A program made the translations under genes and the position numbers. From Cellulophaga sp. RHA19 (GTDB taxonomy: Bacteria > Bacteroidota > Bacteroidia > Flavobacteriales > Flavobacteriaceae), in NCBI RefSeq assembly GCF_002813425.1, contig NZ_PHUL01000001.1:1809001-1873000 (forward strand): a DNA stretch of 64,000 bases, given 5' to 3'. Numbering within the stretch: the first letter of the stretch is position 1; each line of letters begins with the position of its first letter. The notes beneath the pieces were generated by a model. It ran no database searches and was not told where the DNA came from. It saw only the letters and a list, made by a program, of their open reading frames with translations. This document shows, one piece after another, positions 38,296-49,100 of the stretch.

Positions 38296-41200
38296 ATGAA
38301 GTTGATTAATATATATTTAGTGTTTTTTTTCTTGCTGTTTACTAGTTTAGTATTAGGGCAGGATACTTTTAGAGATAATTTCTCATCTACATCATATAGT
38401 AGAAATGATGGTAATCAGAATTTTTCCACAAACTGGATAGAGTCCGGAGATAATAATAGTCCTTGGAGTGGTAACATCAGTGTTATAGGAAATAGATTGC
38501 GATTAAGAAATATAGACAATGGTTTTATTTACAGATTTATTCCATTGTCAGGTTACGATTCAGTAACATTAACCTTAGATTTTGATGCTCGTAACAGAGG
38601 AGGAGAATCATTGGGTGTCTACATTTATAACGGCAGCACAGGGGCTTGGAACTTAGTGCGTAATATAAATACTAACACTCAAGGATCTTTATCTTATACA
38701 CTAACTGCTGCACAAATAGCATCTAACCCAGCAATAATTTTTAGGTCTACTAGTGGTAACAATTGGGCCAATACAGATCAAATTTTTATAGACAATGTGT
38801 TGTTTACAGCAGTATCTAGTCCTGTTTTAGAAATTAATGATGTTACAGTTAATGAAAATGCAGGTACAGCTACTTTTACTGTAAGGCAAACTGTAGCAAG
38901 TGCATCTGGCTCTTATACTGTTAACTATACAACTTTTAATGGTACAGCAACTTCGGGTTCAGATTATACAGCAAGAACAGGTACTTTAAATTTTAATGGT
39001 AACATTAATGATACAGAAACTATTACCATACCAATACTAAATGATACTACTATAGAAGGAGCAGAAGAATTTTCAATAAGATTTACTAGCTCTAGTAATT
39101 CTACCATAGATATATCAGACATAGGTACTGGTACTATAATAGATGACGATGCTTTGGTAATGACAGATGGTGTTACAGTTAATAGTTGTAACGATACTTT
39201 TTTTGATCCAGGTGGACCATCAAACTACAGTAATAATGAAAATGCAACTTATACAATTTGTCCTGATACAGCAGACACATATATAAATGTAGATTTTACA
39301 GCTTTTGAAGTTGTAACAGGTGATATTTTATATATATATGATGGTAACTCTACTAGTGCACCTTTAATAGGTCAGTTTGATAGTGCCAACGTTCCAACGT
39401 CAATAAACTCATCAGCAGCATCAGGGTGTTTAACTTTTAGGTTTACATCTAATGGTAATACAACAGGTGCAGGTTGGCAAGCTCAAGTTAATTGTTTTCC
39501 AGAAGGACCGGTAATAGAAATTGAAGATGTAACTATAGATGAAGATGCAGGTGTAGCAATTTTTACGGTTACATCTACAAGAGCTGCCCACGGTAGAAAT
39601 GTATTTTTATTTGGTTTTGTTGAAGCGCCTTTTACGGTAGATTATACAACAGTAGATGATACTGCTTTGGCAGGTAGTGATTACACGGCAGTTAGCGGAA
39701 CATTAACCTTTACAGGTGAATTGGGAAATGTACAAACTATATCTGTCCCCATAACTAATGATGGTACACCAGAATTTGCAGAAAATTTTAAAATAGAATT
39801 TACTGGGGCTACGGCTCAATATGCAACCATTAATTATACTGATACGGGTATAGGAACAATTAACTCACAAATTTTAGCTAATGATCCACTTACTTTATTT
39901 CAGGAGTTTGATGGATACTATGATTACTCCACAACAGGAGGTACATTAAGAACTGGAGCAAATGGAGTTTCTCCTTGTGCTGTTACTACATCATCTTCAA
40001 ACACATTAATATCTCCAATTCCTAATACAGGAACAGTAGAAAGAGCTTATTTATATTGGGCTCACTCTAGTACAGTTAGAGATGCGGATGTTGTTTTTGA
40101 AGGTCAAAATGTATCAGCAAATTTCTTATATCAAACTTCATTAACCAATAGAAACTTTTTTGGTTACGTAAGTGATGTTACAGATATTGTTAAAAGCGTA
40201 GCAAACCCTAGTACAAATGTTTTTGATTTTAGTGGTTTAACTATAAATAATACAGGAGATTATTGTACTACTTCTACAGTTTTAGGTGGTTGGACATTAA
40301 TTGTATTTTATGAAGATCCAAATTTGCCAGCAGTAAATATAAATTTATACCAAGGTTTTGATGGTCTTAGTAATGAAGGTACTTCGTTTACACTAGATTC
40401 TTTTTATGCTATTTCAGGTGCAGGAGCAAAAGCATCATTTTTATCATGGGAAGGAGATCCAGATTTAAATGGTTCTAGTTCTGGATCTACAAACCCAGAA
40501 GAACTATCTATAACAAACCAAACAGGGCAGAATTTTATTTTAACAAACGACGGTGGACAGTCTGGTAACAATGCCTATAATTCTACTATTTATGATAATA
40601 CTGTAAGTCCAACTTATAATATTGCTAATTCATATGGTGTAGATTTGGATACCTATGATATTTCTTCATTTATATCGCCAGCAGATAGTCAGGTAACAGC
40701 AAATGTAGATGTTGGTCAAGATTTTGTAATATCAGCTGCGGTAGTTATAAAAGTTCCTTCTAACTTAATTGCAGGAACTGTTTTTGAAGATGTTAATTAC
40801 CCAGGCGGTATTGGTCGTGACCAAGCCACTTCTAATGGAGTAGGTATACAAGGTGCAGTAGTAGAGTTATTTGATAGCTCAGGTAATTTTATTCAAAGAA
40901 AAACAACAGATGCATCTGGTTATTACTCTTTTGGAGGAATGGCAGACGGAGATTATTTAATAAAAACAGTAAGTTCTACAATAAAGTCAACTAGAGGTGG
41001 TGGCTTTAGTTGTTCAGATTGTTATCCAGTGCAAACATATAGGTCTTTTGGTACAGCAGGTGCCATACAAGCAGAACCAAATGAGGTAGGAGGTAAAGAC
41101 CCAACAGCTACTCAGGATGTTTCTTTAGGTGTAATTAATAATGCACAAACTGTATCCAACGTATCTGTTGCAGGTAATGGTGTTGTAGGTATTAATTTTG

Positions 41201-42771
41201 GTTTTAACTTTAACACTATAGTTAACACTAATGAGGAAGGTCAAGGATCTTTAAATCAATTTATAATAAATTCAAATAATCTAGCAGAAGCGACTGTAGA
41301 TATTGAAGCTAATAGTCTTTTTGACCCAGCAGCGGGTGATGATACGTCAATATTTATGATTCCTCCTACATCAGATTCATTAGGTAGAACAGCAGATGCA
41401 AATTATGCAGGTGGTATATTTGATATTTTAATATCTAATGGTAATCCCTTAGAAGAAATAACAGGTACTAAAACAGTTATAGATGGGCGTACACAAACAG
41501 CATACTCAGGAAACTCTAACTTTGGAGCAGAAGGAGCTGGCGGAACATCAGTAGGTGTTTCAGGAGTATCTTTACCAGGATATGATAGGCCTGAAATACA
41601 GATTCATAAAAATAACGGAGATGTACTTAATACATCTGGTAATGGTACTGTAATACGTAATATATCTGTTTATGCAAACAATAATGCAGGTGTTATTATT
41701 AGTGGAGGAGAAGGTACTGTTTCTCATTCTCTCTTAGGTGTAAATGCAGTAGGTGTAAATGCAGGTAATATAGATTATGGAGTAGAGGTTACTGGAGGTG
41801 ATGCAATAATAGATTCTAATTTTATTACAACAAATACTGACGCAGGTATTATAATAAGAGGTGGGTCTTCTGTACTTGTTCAAAATAATCATTTAACAGA
41901 GAATGGAACAGGAGCTTGTTTTGATAATATTTTTATTAAAGGAGGTAGTAACATAACAATTACTCAAAATTTAATTGAAAAAGCAGGAGCATTAGGTATA
42001 GAAGTAGAAGATGTAGATGATGTAGCAATATTAGAAAACACAATTAGAACCTCTGGACAAAATGGAGGTAATTGTGGTGGTGTAGTAGAAAATGCAGGTA
42101 CAAAAATTGATGGTAATAACTCATCTGTAACAAATAACATTATAACCAGCAATGGAGGAGCAGGCGTAGTAATTGCTGGAGGTAATACAAGTGGTAATCT
42201 AATATCGCAAAATTCTATATATGCCAACGGAACTACAACACCGGCTCTTGGAATAGATTTAGATGCCAGTAATGATGTAGGAGATGGAGTTACAATTAAC
42301 GACAATGGAGACACTGATAACGGACCTAATGGTTTAACCAATTTTGCTGTAATATCTAATGCGTTTATATCTGGTTCAAATATTATAGTAGAAGGTTGGT
42401 CTAGGCCAGGAGCTACAATAGAATTATTTTTAACGGATATTAATGAAGGAACAGCTAGTCCCGGAGATAATAGTTTAGGAATGGTAACAGATTATGGAGA
42501 GGGACAAATTTTTATAGGATCTATGATAGAAGGTAGTTCGTCAGATCAGTTTCCTAATACATCTAGTTACTCAGATGATGATGGAAACAATGATACTACT
42601 AATAAGTTTAGGTTTGTTATCCCAAAACCAGCATCTGTAGCTATAGGGAATTTTGTAACCACTACAGCAACAATTTCAAACTCTACATCAGAGTTTTCTC
42701 CTTATGTAATTTTAAAAGCTTTTAATGCAATTACAAACAGAAATATTACCCATAGAGTTAAAGGTAATTAA
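38296..42771 (+). CDS. Giant secreted Calx-beta / CUB / SdrD-like / parallel beta-helix protein
   Basis: 1491 residues. Signal peptide 1-22 (ending LVLGQ). About 25-172: beta-sandwich, possibly carbohydrate-binding. About 175-290 and 405-515: two Calx-beta domains (VTVNENAGTATFTV, GSDYTARTGTLNF; VTIDEDAGVAIFTV). About 295-400: CUB-like domain with paired Cys (CNDTFFDPGG...LYIYDG). About 530-830: an unidentified beta-rich domain. About 835-910: SdrD_B-like domain (GTVFEDVNYPG, TDASGYYSFGG). About 1080-1350: parallel beta-helix repeats. C-terminus is ISNSTSEFSPYV...ITNRNITHRVKGN, with no recognisable type A or B T9SS domain. Probably a cell-surface or released adhesin; export route beyond the inner membrane is unclear. 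Confidence 0.88.
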   Translation: MKLINIYLVFFFLLFTSLVLGQDTFRDNFSSTSYSRNDGNQNFSTNWIESGDNNSPWSGNISVIGNRLRLRNIDNGFIYRFIPLSGYDSVTLTLDFDARNRGGESLGVYIYNGSTGAWNLVRNINTNTQGSLSYTLTAAQIASNPAIIFRSTSGNNWANTDQIFIDNVLFTAVSSPVLEINDVTVNENAGTATFTVRQTVASASGSYTVNYTTFNGTATSGSDYTARTGTLNFNGNINDTETITIPILNDTTIEGAEEFSIRFTSSSNSTIDISDIGTGTIIDDDALVMTDGVTVNSCNDTFFDPGGPSNYSNNENATYTICPDTADTYINVDFTAFEVVTGDILYIYDGNSTSAPLIGQFDSANVPTSINSSAASGCLTFRFTSNGNTTGAGWQAQVNCFPEGPVIEIEDVTIDEDAGVAIFTVTSTRAAHGRNVFLFGFVEAPFTVDYTTVDDTALAGSDYTAVSGTLTFTGELGNVQTISVPITNDGTPEFAENFKIEFTGATAQYATINYTDTGIGTINSQILANDPLTLFQEFDGYYDYSTTGGTLRTGANGVSPCAVTTSSSNTLISPIPNTGTVERAYLYWAHSSTVRDADVVFEGQNVSANFLYQTSLTNRNFFGYVSDVTDIVKSVANPSTNVFDFSGLTINNTGDYCTTSTVLGGWTLIVFYEDPNLPAVNINLYQGFDGLSNEGTSFTLDSFYAISGAGAKASFLSWEGDPDLNGSSSGSTNPEELSITNQTGQNFILTNDGGQSGNNAYNSTIYDNTVSPTYNIANSYGVDLDTYDISSFISPADSQVTANVDVGQDFVISAAVVIKVPSNLIAGTVFEDVNYPGGIGRDQATSNGVGIQGAVVELFDSSGNFIQRKTTDASGYYSFGGMADGDYLIKTVSSTIKSTRGGGFSCSDCYPVQTYRSFGTAGAIQAEPNEVGGKDPTATQDVSLGVINNAQTVSNVSVAGNGVVGINFGFNFNTIVNTNEEGQGSLNQFIINSNNLAEATVDIEANSLFDPAAGDDTSIFMIPPTSDSLGRTADANYAGGIFDILISNGNPLEEITGTKTVIDGRTQTAYSGNSNFGAEGAGGTSVGVSGVSLPGYDRPEIQIHKNNGDVLNTSGNGTVIRNISVYANNNAGVIISGGEGTVSHSLLGVNAVGVNAGNIDYGVEVTGGDAIIDSNFITTNTDAGIIIRGGSSVLVQNNHLTENGTGACFDNIFIKGGSNITITQNLIEKAGALGIEVEDVDDVAILENTIRTSGQNGGNCGGVVENAGTKIDGNNSSVTNNIITSNGGAGVVIAGGNTSGNLISQNSIYANGTTTPALGIDLDASNDVGDGVTINDNGDTDNGPNGLTNFAVISNAFISGSNIIVEGWSRPGATIELFLTDINEGTASPGDNSLGMVTDYGEGQIFIGSMIEGSSSDQFPNTSSYSDDDGNNDTTNKFRFVIPKPASVAIGNFVTTTATISNSTSEFSPYVILKAFNAITNRNITHRVKGN

Positions 42772-43133
42772 ACTACTTCAACTCACAAATATATTGAGTA
42801 CTTCAAATAAAAATTGAAAAGATTATATTTTTATAGTCTTTTCAACTCTCTTGTAATTCGTTTAAAATCGCATTGTTATCGATTAAAAACACTTGTTAAT
42901 ACCTTATTTAACAGGGATAAAAATTATCCACATTGCTTTTATAGAAGTTAACCATACAAATAGGTGCTTACACAACATTTATTTTCTAACGGCGTATCTA
43001 ACGTTAATTTTGTAAAGTGAAGTTGTTTATAGGTTAATATGAGAAGTTTAAATGTCTCAGCTTTAAAATTAAAGCAGATGTTGAATCATCTTAAACTTAT
43101 TGCAAAGAAATAAATAGAATAAAACACCCCGGC
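42772..43133 (+). promoter_or_regulatory. Intergenic region before the 3190-residue protein gene
   Basis: No gene. It begins with a 14-base inverted repeat (42814-42827 with 42832-42845, loop TTTT, one G-U pair) that may end transcription of the upstream gene although no T tract follows. TAATTTTG at 43005-43012 is an exact -7 element, implying a 5' leader of about 115 bases; no TTG is seen at the right spacing. Confidence 0.5.
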
Positions 43134-46100
43134 ATGAAGAAGATTTTATTACCGATGATTTTTTTAATATCATCAATTGCGTTCTCACAAACTACAGTTA
43201 CCCTAGAAGATCAATGTAATTGTGAAGTTTTAAGCGGAACAGATGTAACCGCGCCAGGATCTGCATCTCCTGCAGGCGCAGACTTAGGAGACTTATATGT
43301 TAATACAGATACAGGAACTATCTATTTTTGGGATGGTGATTCTTGGGAGCTATCTTCAGGTAGTAACCCAGAAATTCTAGATTTTGTTTTTGATCAAACA
43401 ACAGGTGAACTTACGCTTACTATGCAGGGTGGTAGTACAAGTGTAGTAGATTTGTCCTATTTGTTTGAAACAGTTACTACGTTGGTAGACAATGCAGATG
43501 GTACATTTACATACACAAATGAAGATGGTGTAGCGACTACTTTTGATGCAAAACGTTCTACAGTTTTAGATAATGGAGACGGAACATTTACATTAACAGA
43601 TGATTCAGGAAACTCAGCAACAGTAGATACCAACAATACTATAACTACATTGGTAGACAATGGTGATGGTAGCTTTACTTATACATCAGAAAACGGAACA
43701 GCAACAACATTTACAGAAACATTATCTACATTAGTAGACAATGCAGACGGTACATTTACATATACAAATGAAGATGGTGTAGCGACTACTTTTGATGCAA
43801 AACGTTCTACAGTTTTAGATAATGGCGATGGAACATTTACATTAACAGATGATTCAGGAAACTCAGCAACAGTAGATACCAACAATACAATAACTACATT
43901 AGTAGACAATGGTGATGGTAGCTTTACTTATACATCAGAAAACGGAACAGCAACAACATTTACAGAAACATTATCTACATTGGTAGACAATGCAGATGGT
44001 ACATTTACATATACAAATGAAGATGGTGTAGCTACAACTTTTGATGCAAAACGTTCTACAGTTTTAGATAATGGAGATGGAACATTTACATTAACAGATG
44101 ATTCAGGAAACTCAGCAACAGTAGATACCAACAATACTATAACTACATTAGTAGACAATGGTGATGGTAGCTTTACTTATACATCAGAAAACGGAACAGC
44201 AACAACATTTACAGAAACATTATCTACATTGGTAGACAATGCAGATGGTACATTTACATATACAAATGAAGATGGTGTAGCTACAACTTTTGATGCAAAA
44301 CGTTCTACAGTTTTAGATAATGGAGACGGTACATTTACATTAACAGATGATTCAGGAAACTCAGCAACAGTAGATACCAACAATACTATAACTACATTAG
44401 TAGACAATGGTGATGGTAGCTTTACTTATACATCAGAAAACGGAACAGCAACAACATTTACAGAAACATTATCTACATTGGTAGACAATGCAGATGGTAC
44501 ATTTACATACACAAATGAAGATGGTGTAGCGACTACTTTTGATGCAAAACGTTCTACAGTTTTAGATAATGGCGATGGAACCTTTACATTAACAGATGAC
44601 TCAGGAAACTCAGCAACAGTAGATACCAACAATACTATAACTACATTGGTAGACAATGGTGATGGTAGCTTTACTTATACATCAGAAAACGGAACAGCAA
44701 CAACATTTACAGAAACATTATCTACATTAGTAGACAATGCAGATGGTACATTTACATATACAAATGAAGATGGTGTAGCGACTACTTTTGATGCAAAACG
44801 TTCTACAGTTTTAGATAATGGAGACGGAACATTTACATTAACAGATGATTCAGGAAACTCAGCAACAGTAGATACCAACAACACCATAACTACATTGGTA
44901 GACAATGGTGATGGTAGCTTTACTTATACATCAGAAAACGGAACAGCAACAACATTTACAGAAACATTATCTACATTAGTAGACAATGCAGATGGTACAT
45001 TTACATATACAAATGAAGATGGTGTAGCTACAACTTTTGATGCAAAACGTTCTACAGTTTTAGATAATGGAGACGGTACATTTACATTAACAGATGATTC
45101 AGGAAACTCAGCAACAGTAGATACCAACAATACTATAACTACATTAGTAGACAATGGTGATGGTAGCTTTACTTATACATCAGAAAACGGAACAGCAACA
45201 ACATTTACAGAAACATTATCTACATTGGTAGACAATGCAGACGGTACATTTACATACACAAATGAAGATGGTATAGCTACAACTTTTGATGCAAAACGTT
45301 CTACAGTTTTAGATAATGGAGATGGAACATTTACATTAACAGATGATTCAGGAAACTCAGCAACAGTAGATACCAACAATACTATAACTACATTAGTAGA
45401 CAATGGTGATGGTAGCTTTACTTATACATCAGAAAACGGAACAGCAACAACATTTACAGAAACATTATCTACATTGGTAGACAATGCAGATGGTACATTT
45501 ACATATACAAATGAAGATGGTGTAGCTACAACTTTTGATGCAAAACGTTCTACAGTTTTAGATAATGGAGACGGAACATTTACATTAACAGATGATTCAG
45601 GAAACTCAGCAACAGTAGATACCAACAATACTATAACTACATTAGTAGACAATGGTGATGGTAGCTTTACTTATACATCAGAAAACGGAACAGCAACAAC
45701 ATTTACAGAAACATTATCTACATTGGTAGACAATGCAGATGGTACATTTACATACACAAATGAAGATGGTGTAGCGACTACTTTTGATGCAAAACGTTCT
45801 ACAGTTTTAGATAATGGCGATGGAACCTTTACATTAACAGATGACTCAGGAAACTCAGCAACAGTAGATACCAACAATACTATAACTACATTGGTAGACA
45901 ATGGTGATGGTAGCTTTACTTATACATCAGAAAACGGAACAGCAACAACATTTACAGAAACATTATCTACATTAGTAGACAATGCAGATGGTACATTTAC
46001 ATATACAAATGAAGATGGTGTAGCTACAACTTTTGATGCAAAACGTTCTACAGTTTTAGATAATGGAGACGGTACATTTACATTAACAGATGACTCAGGA

Positions 46101-49100
46101 AACTCAGCAACAGTAGATACCAACAATACCATAACTACATTAGTAGACAATGGTGATGGTAGCTTTACTTATACATCAGAAAACGGAACAGCAACAACAT
46201 TTACAGAAACATTATCTACATTGGTAGACAATGCAGATGGTACATTTACATATACAAATGAAGATGGTGTAGCTACAACTTTTGATGCAAAACGTTCTAC
46301 AGTTTTAGATAATGGAGATGGAACATTTACATTAACAGATGATTCAGGAAACTCAGCAACAGTAGATACCAACAATACTATAACTACACTAGTAGACAAT
46401 GGTGATGGTAGCTTTACTTATACATCTGAAAACGGAACAGCAACAACATTTACAGAAACATTATCTACATTGGTAGACAATGCAGATGGTACATTTACAT
46501 ATACAAATGAAGATGGTGTAGCTACAACTTTTGATGCAAAACGTTCTACAGTTTTAGATAATGGAGACGGAACATTTACATTAACAGATGATTCAGGAAA
46601 CTCAGCAACAGTAGATACCAACAACACCATAACTACATTGGTAGACAATGGTGATGGTAGCTTTACTTATACATCAGAAAACGGAACAGCAACAACATTT
46701 ACAGAAACATTATCTACATTAGTAGACAATGCAGATGGTACATTTACATACACAAATGAAGATGGTATAGCTACAACTTTTGATGTAAAACGTTCTACAG
46801 TTTTAGATAATGGAGATGGAACATTTACATTAACAGATGATTCAGGAAACTCAGCAACAGTAGATACCAACAATACTATAACTACATTGGTAGACAATGG
46901 TGATGGTAGCTTTACTTATACATCAGAAAACGGAACAGTAACAACATTTACAGAAACATTATCTACATTGGTAGACAATGCAGACGGTACATTTACATAC
47001 ACAAATGAAGATGGTATAGCTACAACTTTTGATGCAAAACGTTCTACAGTTTTAGATAATGGAGATGGAACATTTACATTAACAGATGATTCAGGAAACT
47101 CAGCAACAGTAGATACCAACAATACTATAACTACATTAGTAGACAATGGTGATGGTAGCTTTACTTATACATCAGAAAACGGAACAGCAACAACATTTAC
47201 AGAAACATTATCTACATTGGTAGACAATGCAGATGGTACATTTACATATACAAATGAAGATGGTGTAGCTACAACTTTTGATGCAAAACGTTCTACAGTT
47301 TTAGATAATGGAGACGGTACATTTACATTAACAGATGATTCAGGAAACTCAGCAACAGTAGATACCAACAATACTATAACTACATTAGTAGACAATGGTG
47401 ATGGTAGCTTTACTTATACATCAGAAAACGGAACAGCAACAACATTTACAGAAACATTATCTACATTGGTAGACAATGCAGATGGTACATTTACATACAC
47501 AAATGAAGATGGTGTAGCGACTACTTTTGATGCAAAACGTTCTACAGTTTTAGATAATGGCGATGGAACCTTTACATTAACAGATGACTCAGGAAACTCA
47601 GCAACAGTAGATACCAACAATACTATAACTACATTGGTAGACAATGGTGATGGTAGCTTTACTTATACATCAGAAAACGGAACAGCAACAACATTTACAG
47701 AAACATTATCTACATTAGTAGACAATGCAGATGGTACATTTACATATACAAATGAAGATGGTGTAGCTACAACTTTTGATGCAAAACGTTCTACAGTTTT
47801 AGATAATGGAGACGGTACATTTACATTAACAGATGACTCAGGAAACTCAGCAACAGTAGATACCAACAATACCATAACTACATTAGTAGACAATGGTGAT
47901 GGTAGCTTTACTTATACATCAGAAAACGGAACAGCAACAACATTTACAGAAACATTATCTACATTGGTAGACAATGCAGATGGTACATTTACATATACAA
48001 ATGAAGATGGTGTAGCTACAACTTTTGATGCAAAACGTTCTACAGTTTTAGATAATGGAGATGGAACATTTACATTAACAGATGACTCTGGAAATGCAGT
48101 AACTATTGACACAAATCAAGTAGCAGGTACTTTAGTTAATAATAACGATGGTACAATAACGTATACAGATGGCACAGGTTCTTCACAGACTATAGGTTTA
48201 GTAAGTTCAGATGCTAATAATGATATTCAAGTAGGTACAGACGGAGGTCTATATTTAAATGTAGCATCAGTTACAATTGATGAAACAATTACATCTTTAA
48301 CAGATAATGGTGATGGAACTTTTACTTATGAAAACGAGAGCGGAGCAACTACAACTTTTGATGCAAAACGTTCTACAGTTTTAGATAATGGAGACGGTAC
48401 ATTTACATTAACAGATGATTCAGGAAACTCAGCAACAGTAGATACCAACAATACTATAACTACATTAGTAGACAATGGTGATGGTAGCTTTACTTATACA
48501 TCAGAAAACGGAACAGCAACAACATTTACAGAAACATTATCTACATTGGTAGACAATGCAGATGGTACATTTACATACACAAATGAAGATGGTGTAGCGA
48601 CTACTTTTGATGCAAAACGTTCTACAGTTTTAGATAATGGCGATGGAACCTTTACATTAACAGATGACTCAGGAAACTCAGCAACAGTAGATACCAACAA
48701 TACTATAACTACATTGGTAGACAATGGTGATGGTAGCTTTACTTATACATCAGAAAACGGAACAGCAACAACATTTACAGAAACATTATCTACATTGGTA
48801 GACAATGCAGATGGTACATTTACATATACAAATGAAGATGGTGTAGCTACAACTTTTGATGCAAAACGTTCTACAGTTTTAGATAATGGAGACGGAACAT
48901 TTACATTAACAGATGATTCAGGAAACTCAGCAACAGTAGATACCAACAACACCATAACTACATTGGTAGACAATGGTGATGGTAGCTTTACTTATACATC
49001 AGAAAACGGAACAGCAACAACATTTACAGAAACATTATCTACATTGGTAGACAATGCAGACGGTACATTTACATACACAAATGAAGATGGTATAGCTACA

